From positions 1 to 33,621 of the forward strand of contig CANNKR010000003.1 of assembly GCA_947504615.1 (NCBI GenBank): a DNA stretch of 33,621 nt, in the 5' to 3' direction. Source of the stretch: Gemmatimonadota bacterium. Its GTDB lineage: Bacteria > Gemmatimonadota > Gemmatimonadetes > Gemmatimonadales > Gemmatimonadaceae. The notes under the pieces were generated by a model. That model did no database searches. It was given only the letters and a program-made list of their open reading frames with translations, and was not told where the DNA came from. Shown here piece after piece: positions 16,831-24,797 of the stretch. Each line of letters begins with the position of its first letter. Position 1 is the stretch's first letter. A program made the translations under genes and the position numbers.

Positions 16831-17136
16831 CTATTTCTTGGTGACAGTGTCTTCGCGCAGGATCGTCTTGGCCATCCAGAAAACGATGAACGCCACGACA
16901 ACGAAGTCGATGCCCGACCCCAGCACCTTGCCGAGTTCGAACTTGATGCCGAGCAATTCCGGCTTCCAGTCGCGCCAGTCGCCGCCGGTGACGGCCGTCA
17001 GGCGGCCGACGATCGGCATCAGCAGACCGCTGACGACCGCCGACACGAGATCATTGAGCTTGCCGCCGATGATCACGGCAATGGCCAGGCCGATGACGCC
17101 ATAATGCTTGAGAAACGAGGTGAATTCCTTGATCAT
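16831..17136 (-). CDS. mscL: Large-conductance mechanosensitive channel MscL
   Basis: A 101-residue protein with the standard plan: a short amphipathic start (MIKEFTSFLKHYGV), a first membrane helix IGLAIAVIIGGKLNDLVSAVVSGLLMPIVG, a periplasmic loop, a second helix FVVVAFIVFWMAKTI and a charged tail. It forms a pentamer that opens under membrane tension to release solutes in osmotic downshock. The length is at the short end of the family, with a compact loop and a short C-terminal bundle. It lies inside a run of DinB-fold genes, 25 nt after the DUF1569 gene and 4 nt before dinB. Confidence 0.92.
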   Translation of the reverse strand: MIKEFTSFLKHYGVIGLAIAVIIGGKLNDLVSAVVSGLLMPIVGRLTAVTGGDWRDWKPELLGIKFELGKVLGSGIDFVVVAFIVFWMAKTILREDTVTKK

Positions 17137-17161
17137 GCAGTGCTCCGGGCAGGGGGAAAGA

Positions 17162-17608
17162 TCAGACGCCGAACTGCGTCAGGTGATGGTCCGTATGCTT
17201 GTGCAGCAGCACGCCCCAGTCGCGGGCGGCCAAGACGCCGAACGCGGGGTGCGCCTGCCATGTTCCACCCACCGACTGCGCCGCCGCCCGCTCCATGAGC
17301 GCGGCGAGTGCCGCCTTGTCCGACGCCCAGTCGTCCGGCGCGCGCGACAACAACTGCGGCGCGGTGGGCGCTCCCTTGGGGAATGGGAAGACGTGGATGA
17401 TCAGGTAGCGCATCACGCGGTTACTGAGGAACGTCTGGCGCGGGGGCACGGGAAGGTCGCCCAGGGCCATGCGCGCCCCTTCGATAAGGTGCGACACCAT
17501 GCGGGGGGCCGTGAGCGTGCCCCAGCGCGCGGGGGCGGTGGCGTCCAGGCTCTCGAGGCGCGCGAGCAGCGTCCGGCGGGCGGATGGATCGAACAGGGTT
17601 TTTGGCAT
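17162..17608 (-). CDS. DUF1569-family protein (DinB-fold)
   Basis: A 148-residue protein. ATG 17608-17606 (MPKTLFDPSARRTLLARL) matches the usual DUF1569 start; the longer ORF to 17674 adds an unlikely leader. It has the family's RLESLDATAPARWGTLTAPRMVSHL near the start (H in the last position) and WGVLLHKHTDHHLTQFGV at the end, where histidines of the bundle cluster. The family belongs to the DinB-like fold group and has no agreed function. It is separated from the upstream PLP-enzyme gene by 96 nt and from mscL by 25 nt. Confidence 0.82.
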   Translation of the reverse strand: MPKTLFDPSARRTLLARLESLDATAPARWGTLTAPRMVSHLIEGARMALGDLPVPPRQTFLSNRVMRYLIIHVFPFPKGAPTAPQLLSRAPDDWASDKAALAALMERAAAQSVGGTWQAHPAFGVLAARDWGVLLHKHTDHHLTQFGV

Positions 17609-17704
17609 CCGGAATTCTTCACGCGTGCACGCCCGGCGTCCAGTCTCCTTCATCGATTGCCGGGCGGTCGCCATCCTCCAGCCCCAGTCGCCGAGTCGCG
17701 TGGC

Positions 17705-18823
17705 CTACCGCGTCGCCCCCCGGGCGCTCACTGGCCACAGCGCTTCGACCACGCCGCGCCGCACGCAGACGAACCAGTCGTGCAGGTTGACCGTCGGATC
17801 GCAGTGGCCGGGCACCAGGAGCAGTTTTTCTCCCAGGGCGGGAGTCGCCGCACCGGGAGCGACGGCAAAGACGAAGTGCTCGTCGGAGTCGCTGACGCAG
17901 GTCAACCCGTCCTGCTGCCACACCTGCGGTAGCCCCGAATCGACACTGACCGATTTGAGTCCGGCGTCGACCACGACGCGCACGGCAGCCGAACGGCTCA
18001 TCACCGTGCTCCACACGAACAGGCTCTGCTCGAACGGCGGCCAGGCGGCATCAAACTCGTTACGGTTGTAGTCGGCGTCCATGAAGATGTAGGAGCCGGG
18101 CTGCACTTCATCATAGGCGCCGCTCGCGAGTTCCAGCGGAAAGCTGCCGGTGCCCGCGCCAGTGACCGTCTCGCACGGAATGCCGCTCTGCTCGATCAAG
18201 GCGCGGGTCGAACGCACCAGTTCCACCGCACGGGTGATCACGTCGCGCCGGTCGGCAACGGTGCGCACGTGCTGGGCGCTGCCATGATACGCCTGCAGCC
18301 CGGCAAAGCGCAGATGGCGACTGTCCGCAACGGCGCGCGCCACCGCCAGCGCCGGCGCGAGTGCATCGGCGCCGCACCGGTTGCCGCCCACGTTGACTTC
18401 CACCAACGCGTCGAGCCGCACCCCGGCGCGCTCCGCCGCCGCTGCCACGTCCGCCACGTTCTCCACGGCATCGACGCAGACGGCGATCCGCGCCCCGCGC
18501 GCGAGGGCGGCAACGCGATCGAGTTTGTCGGCGCCCACGATTTCATTCGAGATCAACACGTCGGGCACGCCGCCCGCCACCAGCGCCTCGGCTTCGCTGA
18601 CTTTCTGGCAGCAGACCCCCACCGCGCCGGCCGCCATCTGACGCAGGGCGATCTCGGCGCACTTGTGGCTCTTGGCATGCGGGCGCAATCGCACGCCGCT
18701 GCCGCGCAGTGCATCGGCCATGCGGGCCACGTTGCGCTCGAAGGCGTCGAGGTCGAGGATCAGCGCCGGCGTATCGACGGCGGCCAGCGGCATCCCGACG
18801 GCACCCGGGGCGGAGATGGTCAT
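17705..18823 (-). CDS. D-threonine aldolase / D-serine dehydratase-like PLP enzyme
   Basis: A 372-residue protein of the fold-type III (alanine-racemase-like) class. TPALILDLDAFERNVARM (18-35) begins the barrel and RPHAKSHK (47-54) carries the probable PLP lysine K51. GAGTGSFP binds the cofactor phosphate in relatives. Near the C-terminus VPGHCDPTVNLHD has the His-x-Cys metal site of the DSD1/D-threonine-aldolase family. It should act on D-beta-hydroxy amino acids, either cleaving D-threonine to glycine and acetaldehyde or dehydrating D-serine; sequence alone does not decide. There is no signal peptide. It heads the leftward DUF1569-mscL-dinB gene run and is divergent from the M3 peptidase. 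Confidence 0.88.
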   Translation of the reverse strand: MTISAPGAVGMPLAAVDTPALILDLDAFERNVARMADALRGSGVRLRPHAKSHKCAEIALRQMAAGAVGVCCQKVSEAEALVAGGVPDVLISNEIVGADKLDRVAALARGARIAVCVDAVENVADVAAAAERAGVRLDALVEVNVGGNRCGADALAPALAVARAVADSRHLRFAGLQAYHGSAQHVRTVADRRDVITRAVELVRSTRALIEQSGIPCETVTGAGTGSFPLELASGAYDEVQPGSYIFMDADYNRNEFDAAWPPFEQSLFVWSTVMSRSAAVRVVVDAGLKSVSVDSGLPQVWQQDGLTCVSDSDEHFVFAVAPGAATPALGEKLLLVPGHCDPTVNLHDWFVCVRRGVVEALWPVSARGATR

Positions 18824-18999
18824 GGAGAGAAATCCGCGAAGAAGTGGAGACGCTCAATTCTATGCTGCCGCCAGGCGCATCGCCCGCTCGCGTGGCGATC
18901 GCCCCGTCGCGGCGCCATCTTTTCTGCACGGCTCGAGTGGCCGCGATGCACGCTCCTGTTTCCCTGCAACACTTTCCCTTTACAATACGGAATCCTGCG
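18824..18999. promoter_or_regulatory. Divergent promoter region
   Basis: A 176-bp gap between the PLP-enzyme and peptidase starts. On the plus strand TACAAT at 18981-18986 is a good -10 hexamer, with only a weak TGTTTC-like -35 about 17 bp upstream. If used, the transcript would start only a few bases before the ATG at 19000. Nothing clear is seen for the leftward promoter. Confidence 0.35.
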
Positions 19000-21126
19000 A
19001 TGCCCGCCCGTTACCCGGCCCTGGCACTCTGCCTGACCCTCCTTGCCTGCAGCAGCCCCAAGCCGACCATGACCTTCACGTCCGACAATCCATTCGCCAA
19101 TCCGAGTCCCCTGCAGTACCAGGCCCCGGTATTCGACAAGATTCGCAACGAACACTTCCAGCCGGCGATCGAAGAGGGGATGCGCGTGCAGATCGCCGAG
19201 GTTGGTGTCATCGCCAGTGACACCGCGCGGCCGACGTTCGACAACACGATCGTGGCGCTTGAGCGATCGGGGCAGCTGCTGACGCGCGCGAACAGCGTCT
19301 TTGGCGCCCTCACGCAGGCGAACACGAGCGACACTCTGCAGGGGCTGCAGACGGAACTCGCTCCCAAGCTGGCGGCGCACTCCGATGCGATTCGCCTGAA
19401 CGCCGCGCTGTTCGCCCGCATCAAGACCCTCCACGACGCCCGGACCTCGCTCGGCCTCGACACGGTCCAGCAGTTCCTGCTGGAGCGCTACTACAAGGAT
19501 TTCGTGCGGGGGGGCGCGCTGCTCTCCGAGGCCGACAAGACCGCGCTGCGCGCACTGAACGAAGAGGAGTCCAAGCTCAGCACGGAGTTCCAGATCCGCC
19601 TGCTCGCGGCCACCAAGGCCGGGGCGCTCGTCATCAGCGACAAGGCCGAGCTGGCCGGCATGAGCGACGCGGACATCACCGCGGCCGCGGCCGCCGCCAA
19701 GGAACGGAAGCTCGAGGGCCAGTGGGTGCTGCCGTTGCAGAACACCACGCAGCAGCCGTACCAGGTGTCGCTCACCAATCGCGCCGTGCGCGAACGGCTC
19801 TTCCACGCCTCCACCACGCGCGCCCAGCGCGGCGACAGCAACGATACGCGGGCGCTCGTGCTGCGGCTCGCCGCCTTGCGGGGGGACCGCGCCAAACTGC
19901 TCGGGTTCCCAAGCATCGCGGCGTACGTGCTCGATGACCAGATGGCGAAGACTCCCGCGCAGGCGCTCAAGCTGCTGACCGACATGGTGCCCGCGATCAA
20001 CGCCAAGGTGGCGGCCGAGGCGGCCGCGATGCAGGCGCTCGTCGACCAGCAGAAGGGCGGCTTCACGATTGCCCCGTGGGACTGGCAGCACTACGCCGAG
20101 CAGGTGCGCAAGGCGCAGTACGCACTGGACGAGAGCCAGCTGAAGCCCTACTTCGAGCTCGATCGCGTGCTGAAGGACGGCGTCTTCTTTGCGGCGCATG
20201 AACTGTTCGGGCTCACGTTCGTGGAGCGCAAGGACCTGCCGGTCTACCACCCCGATGTGCGGGTGTTCGAGGTGTTCGACGCCGACAGTACGTCGGTGGC
20301 GCTCTGGTACTGCGACTATTTCAAGCGCGACAACAAGAGCGGCGGCGCGTGGGAGGGGAGCTTCGTCGACCACGCGGGGCTGCTCAAGGCCAAGGCGGTG
20401 ATCTACAACGTCGGGAACTTCAGTCAGCCGGCGGCGGGCCAGCCCGCGCTGCTGAGCTTCGACGAAGCCTCCACCATGTTCCACGAGATGGGACATGCGC
20501 TGCATGCGATGCTCGCGGACGTCGAATACCCGCGACTCACCGGCACGAACGTGGCGACGGACTTTGTCGAACTGCCGTCGACGCAAAACGAGCACTGGGC
20601 GCTCGACGCGCGCGTGCTGGCGAACTACGCCAAGCACTACCAGACGGGTCAGCCCATGCCGGCGGACCTCGTGTCGAAACTCAAGAAGGCGCGCACCTTC
20701 AACATGGGGTTCACGAGCAGCGAGGTGGTGCAGGCCATGCTGCTCGACATGGCGTGGCACACGCTGGCGCCCGGGGCGACGCAGAAGGACGTGGCCGCGT
20801 TCGAGGCGGCCGCGCTCACGCGCTTCGGCGTGGCCACGCCGCTCGTGCCGCCGCGCTATGAGACGCCGTACTTCGCGCACATCTGGGGTGGGGGCTACAC
20901 GGCCAACTACTACGCCTACATGTGGAGTGAAGTGCTGGCCGAGGATGCAAACGGCTGGTTCACCGAGCACGGCGGACTGACGCGCGCCAACGGGAAGCGC
21001 TACCGCGACATGATCCTCTCGCGTGGCGGGACCAGCAACGCCGATGTCCTCTACCGGGCATTTCGCGGGCGCGATCCGCAGGTCGGGGCCATGCTCGAGG
21101 CGCGGGGCCTCAAGACCACCCGCTGA
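19000..21126 (+). CDS. dcp: M3-family (Dcp-type) zinc metallopeptidase, lipoprotein
   Basis: The ATG at 19000 (MPARYPALALCLTLLACSS) gives a lipoprotein signal with lipobox LLAC, so the mature 708-residue precursor is probably anchored by lipid in the periplasm. The upstream part of the ORF (from 18709) is non-coding. The active site is FHEMGHALHAML, with zinc ligands H495 and H499 and catalytic E496, and the distal glutamate is expected about 25 residues on. The remainder matches oligopeptidases of the M3A family, which trim short peptides, releasing dipeptides from the C-terminus in Dcp. Length agrees with the family. Its lipid attachment would depend on lspA in this window. Confidence 0.92.
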   Translation: MPARYPALALCLTLLACSSPKPTMTFTSDNPFANPSPLQYQAPVFDKIRNEHFQPAIEEGMRVQIAEVGVIASDTARPTFDNTIVALERSGQLLTRANSVFGALTQANTSDTLQGLQTELAPKLAAHSDAIRLNAALFARIKTLHDARTSLGLDTVQQFLLERYYKDFVRGGALLSEADKTALRALNEEESKLSTEFQIRLLAATKAGALVISDKAELAGMSDADITAAAAAAKERKLEGQWVLPLQNTTQQPYQVSLTNRAVRERLFHASTTRAQRGDSNDTRALVLRLAALRGDRAKLLGFPSIAAYVLDDQMAKTPAQALKLLTDMVPAINAKVAAEAAAMQALVDQQKGGFTIAPWDWQHYAEQVRKAQYALDESQLKPYFELDRVLKDGVFFAAHELFGLTFVERKDLPVYHPDVRVFEVFDADSTSVALWYCDYFKRDNKSGGAWEGSFVDHAGLLKAKAVIYNVGNFSQPAAGQPALLSFDEASTMFHEMGHALHAMLADVEYPRLTGTNVATDFVELPSTQNEHWALDARVLANYAKHYQTGQPMPADLVSKLKKARTFNMGFTSSEVVQAMLLDMAWHTLAPGATQKDVAAFEAAALTRFGVATPLVPPRYETPYFAHIWGGGYTANYYAYMWSEVLAEDANGWFTEHGGLTRANGKRYRDMILSRGGTSNADVLYRAFRGRDPQVGAMLEARGLKTTR

Positions 21127-21160
21127 TCACGCCGGGCAACAGCGTCCGGTGCCGCGACCG

Positions 21161-21517
21161 CTACTCGGTCGGGGCGCCGGCGCTGGTCCAGTCCCTCCAC
21201 CCTCCCGCCATCGACGCCACGTTGGTGTAGCCCATCTGCTGCAGCGCATCGGCCGCGAGCACCGACCGAAAGCCGCCGCCGCAGTACAGGATGATCTCGG
21301 CGTTCTTGTCGGGCACCAGCGCCTCGATGTCGCGTTCGATCACGCCCTTCCCCACGTACTCGGCGCCCGCGGCGTGCCCCGCCGCCCATTCGGACTGTTC
21401 GCGCACGTCGATCAGGTGCGCCCCGGCGGACGCGCGCTCGCGCGCCTGCGCCACGGTGACTTCGCGCACGCGCGGGCGCATCGATTCAATGAGGGCCAGA
21501 AATCCCGGAGCGTGCAC
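21161..21517 (-). CDS. Rhodanese-domain protein
   Basis: A 118-residue single rhodanese domain. HLIDVREQSEWAAGH is the CH2A-type start and YCGGGFRS holds the active-site cysteine in the persulfide-carrying loop; AGGWRDW is typical near the end. No signal peptide. I placed the start at GTG 21517, where GAGGA stands 3 nt upstream and the conserved GFLALIE..RVREV segment is kept; TTG at 21529 and ATG at 21481 are alternatives. It probably moves sulfane sulfur, for example to cyanide or a thiol. It converges with the M3 peptidase and precedes the hairpin array. Confidence 0.85.
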   Translation of the reverse strand: MHAPGFLALIESMRPRVREVTVAQARERASAGAHLIDVREQSEWAAGHAAGAEYVGKGVIERDIEALVPDKNAEIILYCGGGFRSVLAADALQQMGYTNVASMAGGWRDWTSAGAPTE

Positions 21518-21604
21518 ACGTCCTCGCAATGGTTGATGACGAGAGGAAAGTGCGCCGCTCGCGTCCCGGAGGGAAGTGCCGCGAAACGCGGGTCCGGTTC
21601 GTTC

Positions 21605-21644
21605 AACACGGAACTACGGGGTATGAGACGCAGGGCCACGCGAG
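21605..21644. repeat. Truncated left end of hairpin element
   Basis: TCCGGTTCGTTCAACACGGA around 21594-21612 repeats exactly the left border of the full copy that starts 52 bp later (21657). After AACACGGA the sequence diverges, though CAGGGCCACG remains. It is a broken or duplicated end. Confidence 0.7.
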
Positions 21645-21656
21645 TCCGGTTCGTTC

Positions 21657-21796
21657 AACACGGAGACCGGAGGCGCACAGAGGGCCACGGAGGACCGCGA
21701 AACCTTGAAGGGGCTTGTGCGGACGGTCCTGTCCGCCGAGCCCCTTTGAGTTGCTGTACTCCGCGGCCCTCAGTGTTCCTCGTGTTCCTCCGTGTT
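21657..21796. repeat. Hairpin element, copy A
   Basis: A 140-bp inverted-repeat unit starting AACACGGAGACCGGAGG and ending CCTCCGTGTT. The centre GGGGCTTGTGCGGAC pairs with GTCCGCCGAGCCCC around a short loop. Left flank CGGTTCGTTC and right flank ATAGAAACCGA are shared with copies 2 and B. One arm pair is imperfect (CCACGG against CCGCGG). Confidence 0.85.
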
Positions 21797-21830
21797 ATAG
21801 AAACCGATCCCAGCCGGGTCCGGTTCGTTC

Positions 21831-21970
21831 AACACGGAGACCGGAGGCGCACAGAGGGCCGCGGAGGACGGCGAAAACTTGAAGGGGCTTGTGCGGACGG
21901 TCCTGTCCGCCGAGCCCCTTTGAATTGCCGTACTCCGCGGCCCTCTGTGTTCCTCGTGTTCCTCCGTGTT
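21831..21970. repeat. Hairpin element, copy B
   Basis: A 140-bp unit starting exactly 174 bp after copy A, with nearly the same sequence. Here both arms read CCGCGG (GGGCCGCGGAGG and CTCCGCGGCCC), so pairing is complete where copy A has a mismatch. Confidence 0.85.
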
Positions 21971-22004
21971 ATAGAAACCGATCCCAGCCGGGTCCGGTTC
22001 GTTC

Positions 22005-22148
22005 AACACGGAGACCGGAGGCGCACAGAGGGCCACGGAGGACGGCAACAGCAAATACTTTATGGGGTCGTGGCGGGAAGTACTGTCCGCCGAGCCCCTT
22101 TGAATTGCTGTACTCCGTGGCCCTCCGTGGACCTCCGGTCTCCGTGTT
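22005..22148. repeat. Hairpin element, copy C
   Basis: A 144-bp unit starting exactly 174 bp after copy B. It differs in the centre (TATGGGGTCGTGGCGG) and its right end is the CTCCGGTCTCCGTGTT form also seen in copies 1 and 2. Its arms carry CCACGG and CCGTGG, again fully paired. It runs directly into the 19-bp tandem repeat. Confidence 0.85.
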
Positions 22149-22223
22149 GAATGACTCGATCTCGAGTGAATGACTCGATCTCGAGTGAACGACTCGATCC
22201 CGAGTGCCCGACCCGATCCCGGG
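22148..22223. repeat. Tandem 19-bp palindromic repeat
   Basis: Four exact-length units: 22148-22166 and 22167-22185 (identical, TGAATGACTCGATCTCGAG), 22186-22204 (TGAACGACTCGATCCCGAG) and 22205-22223 (TGCCCGACCCGATCCCGGG), then a partial TGAACGA. Each contains a palindrome, ACTCG..CGAGT in three and ACCCG..CGGGT in the fourth. It starts 22 nt downstream of the hypE stop and could form the operon's 3' hairpins. Confidence 0.85.
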
Positions 22224-22245
22224 TGAACGAAACCACCGTCGGACG

Positions 22246-23304
22246 CTAGCAGATCCGCGGCAACTGGTCGCCCGGCAGCAGGTCCACCACCCGCGTGCCG
22301 CCCAGCGCCGTGCGCAACGCCACCAGGCGCGGGTGCGCCGCCACCACCGCGCCTATGCGCACCGCCCCCTCGCCCAACGGGTGCGCGCGCAACGCCGAGA
22401 GCGCCTGCTCCGCGCCGGAGGCCGGCACGAAGGCCACCAGCACGCCTTCGTTGGCCACATACAGCGGGTCCAGTCCCAGCATCTCGCACGCCGCACGCAC
22501 ATCGCCGGGCACCGGCAGCGCGCCCTCGTCGATCTCGATCCCCACGAGCGACGCCACCGCGATCTCGTTGAGCGCACTCGCCACGCCGCCACGCGTCGGG
22601 TCGCGCAGCACGTGCACATCCACACCGGTGGCGCGCAGGTTGTCCACCAGCGGAAAGAGCGCCGCGCTGTCGCTGGTGATCGCGCTCTCGAACGACATCC
22701 CCTCGCGCGCCGCCATGATCGCCATGCCGTGACGGCCGATCGCGCCGCTCACCAGGATCACGTCGCCCGGGACCGCGCGCGTTGGCGACGGCCGGAAGGT
22801 GGGGTCGATCACCCCAACACCGGTCGTGTTGATGTACAGCCCGTCCGCCTTGCCGCGCTCCACCACCTTGGTGTCGCCCGCGACAATCGGCACACCGGCC
22901 TCGCGCGCCGCGCGCGCCATTTCCACGATCACGCGGTCCAGCACGTCCAGCGACAGCCCTTCCTCGATGATGAACCCCGCGGTCAGGCACACGGCGCGCG
23001 CGCCCATCATGGCCACGTCGTTCAGCGTGCCATGCACCGCCAGCGACCCGATGTTGCCCCCCGGAAACTCGAGGGGCTGCACCACGAAGGAATCGGTGGA
23101 GATGGCAATCTCGCCGCCCGTCACGTTCACAATGGACGCATCACCCAACTGCGCCAGCGCGGGGTTCTCGAAGTGCGGCAGGAAGTGGCGCGCCACCAGC
23201 TGCGCGCTGAGCCGCCCGCCCGACCCGTGTCCCAACTGCACCCGGTCGTTGGCCTCCAGCGGCACCGGGCACTGCAGCGCCACGGGATTCCCCGGCGACG
23301 TCAC
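22246..23304 (-). CDS. hypE: Hydrogenase maturation protein HypE (carbamoyl dehydratase)
   Basis: A 352-residue protein. GTG 23304-23302 overlaps the hypD stop as GTGA, the pattern used across this operon, and gives the expected length; the ORF upstream to 23616 is a shadow of hyp[18 protein letters not shown] is the conserved HypE opening, [12 protein letters not shown] the ATP-binding region typical of the PurM/AIRS fold, and the protein ends in PRIC. That C-terminal cysteine receives the carbamoyl group from HypF and is dehydrated to thiocyanate, the source of the two CN ligands of the iron. All signature residues are present. It is the last gene of the hydrogenase operon. Confidence 0.95.
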   Translation of the reverse strand: MTSPGNPVALQCPVPLEANDRVQLGHGSGGRLSAQLVARHFLPHFENPALAQLGDASIVNVTGGEIAISTDSFVVQPLEFPGGNIGSLAVHGTLNDVAMMGARAVCLTAGFIIEEGLSLDVLDRVIVEMARAAREAGVPIVAGDTKVVERGKADGLYINTTGVGVIDPTFRPSPTRAVPGDVILVSGAIGRHGMAIMAAREGMSFESAITSDSAALFPLVDNLRATGVDVHVLRDPTRGGVASALNEIAVASLVGIEIDEGALPVPGDVRAACEMLGLDPLYVANEGVLVAFVPASGAEQALSALRAHPLGEGAVRIGAVVAAHPRLVALRTALGGTRVVDLLPGDQLPRIC

Positions 23305-24434
23305 GACGGCCTCGCGGGCGCGCTCACCACGGCGTCCGCGTCCGCGGTGCGGTACTTGGCGATGTTGTAGTACGCCGAGCAGGCGCCTTCGGTGCTCACC
23401 ATCGGGGCGCCCAGCGGGCGCTCCGGCGTGCACAGCGTGCCAAACGCCTCGCATTGCGGCGGCTTCAGGCGCCCCGTCAGCACTTCGCCGGCGCGGCACG
23501 CCGCCGGCTCCGTCACCTTGATGTCGCTCACGCCAAACTTCGTTTCGGCATCGTACGCCGCAAACTCGGCGCGCAGTGCCAGCCCGCTCATCTTGATCTC
23601 GCCCAGCCCGCGCCACGGACGATCGGCCAGCTCGAACACCTTGGCCACCAGCGCGCGCGCCGGCTCCGTGCCCAGGCGGCGCACCGAGCGCACGTACTGG
23701 TTTTCCACCTCGTGCCGCCCTGCCTCCAGCTGGTTCACCGCCATCGCCATCCCTTCCAGGATGTCCACCGGCTCGAACCCCGTGACGACGATCGGCACCT
23801 TGTACTGCGCGGCGATCGGCTCGTACTCCGTGTAGCCCATGACGGCGCAGACGTGCCCCGCCGCCAAAAAGCCCTGCACCCGGTTGTCCGGCGCCTCCAT
23901 GATGGCCCGGATCGCCGGCGGCACCGTGACATGCGAGACCAGCACGCTGAAGTTCGTCACGCCCAGCTCACGCGCGCGAAAGACCGCCATCGCGTTGGCT
24001 GGTGCGGTGGTCTCGAAACCCACGGCAAAAAAGACGACTTCCTTTTCCGGATGCCGCTGGGCCAGCGCCAGCGCGTCGAGCGGCGAATAGACGATCTTCA
24101 CGTTGCCGCCGCGCGCGCGCACCTGCTGCAGGTCGCAGTCGCTCCCCGGCACGCGCAGCATGTCGCCGAACGAGGTGAAGATCACCTCGGGGCGCGCCGC
24201 GATCGCCAGCGCCTTGTCGATCTGCTCGAGCGGCGTCACGCACACCGGACACCCCGGGCCGTGGATCATCTCCACCGCCCCCTCGAGCATTTCGTCGAGC
24301 CCCTGCCGCACGATGGTGTGCGTCTGGCCGCCGCACACTTCCATCAGCGTCCACGGCCGGGTGGCCCGCGCCTTGATGCGCGCAATCAGCGCCTTGGCAA
24401 TCTCGGCGTCGCGATACTCCGACAGGTACTTCAC
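23301..24434 (-). CDS. hypD: Hydrogenase maturation protein HypD (Fe-S scaffold)
   Basis: A 377-residue protein beginning at GTG 24434-24432, which overlaps the hypC stop by 4 nt (GTGA); residues before it in the ORF track belong to hypC in another frame. [11 protein letters not shown] (C34) and [10 protein letters not shown] (C62, C65) are the invariant cysteines that hold the Fe(CN)2CO unit with HypC. Four late cysteines ([30 protein letters not shown]) are the [4Fe-4S] ligands that give redox power for ligand attachment. The length is typical. It is translationally coupled to hypC and hypE, its direct partners. Confidence 0.96.
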   Translation of the reverse strand: MKYLSEYRDAEIAKALIARIKARATRPWTLMEVCGGQTHTIVRQGLDEMLEGAVEMIHGPGCPVCVTPLEQIDKALAIAARPEVIFTSFGDMLRVPGSDCDLQQVRARGGNVKIVYSPLDALALAQRHPEKEVVFFAVGFETTAPANAMAVFRARELGVTNFSVLVSHVTVPPAIRAIMEAPDNRVQGFLAAGHVCAVMGYTEYEPIAAQYKVPIVVTGFEPVDILEGMAMAVNQLEAGRHEVENQYVRSVRRLGTEPARALVAKVFELADRPWRGLGEIKMSGLALRAEFAAYDAETKFGVSDIKVTEPAACRAGEVLTGRLKPPQCEAFGTLCTPERPLGAPMVSTEGACSAYYNIAKYRTADADAVVSAPARPS

Positions 24435-24724
24435 GAGGCGCCGTCCGCCAGCTTCAGCGACTCGTCCGCCACCTCGGCCATCCACTCGAGTTCCTCGAGC
24501 TGGCTCATCTCCTTCAGCACCTCGAACGTCCGCCGCGCCTCATCCTCGTCCACGCGCGTGATGGCAAAGCCCACATGCACGATCACGTAGTCGCCCACCG
24601 CCACTTCGTCCTGCACGTACTGCAAGCAGACGTCGCGACGCACACCGCCAAAATCGACGATGCCCATCGACAGGCCGGCGTCATCGCGGATCGTCGTGAT
24701 CTTTCCTGGGATGCCCAAGCACAT
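24431..24724 (-). CDS. hypC: Hydrogenase maturation chaperone HypC
   Basis: A 97-residue protein starting MCLGIPGKI, where the cysteine after the initiator methionine binds the iron precursor and the large-subunit apoprotein. [20 protein letters not shown] is the usual core. The acidic tail ([20 protein letters not shown]) makes it longer than most HypC proteins. It is the only gene in the operon with a real gap before it (73 nt to hypF). No good ribosome site is visible there because the coding strand is C-rich in that stretch. The end overlaps hypD by GTGA. Confidence 0.95.
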   Translation of the reverse strand: MCLGIPGKITTIRDDAGLSMGIVDFGGVRRDVCLQYVQDEVAVGDYVIVHVGFAITRVDEDEARRTFEVLKEMSQLEELEWMAEVADESLKLADGAS

Positions 24725-24797
24725 GAGTCGGGGGGGGTTAGGAGGAGGCGGTGCTGGGTGCGGGGTGGCGGGTGCAGGTGAGGGGGGACGGGTCGCT
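24725..24797 (+). promoter_or_regulatory. G-tract region between hypF and hypC (possible G-quadruplex)
   Basis: On the plus strand, which is the template for the leftward operon, G-runs stand at 24730-24737, 24756-24758, 24762-24765, 24770-24772, 24782-24787 and 24790-24792 with short spacers. Four or more runs of three or more Gs fit an intramolecular quadruplex pattern. This is the only non-coding gap inside the ten-gene operon. A role in pausing or lowering downstream expression is inference. Confidence 0.5.

Noticed and set aside
18820-20970. 716-residue minus-strand ORF opposite the M3 peptidase
   Set aside because: Shadow composition with no recognisable domain, and the peptidase is clearly real.
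21657-22223. CRISPR array
   Set aside because: Units are long palindromic elements or directly abutting 19-mers without unique spacers, and no cas genes are present.
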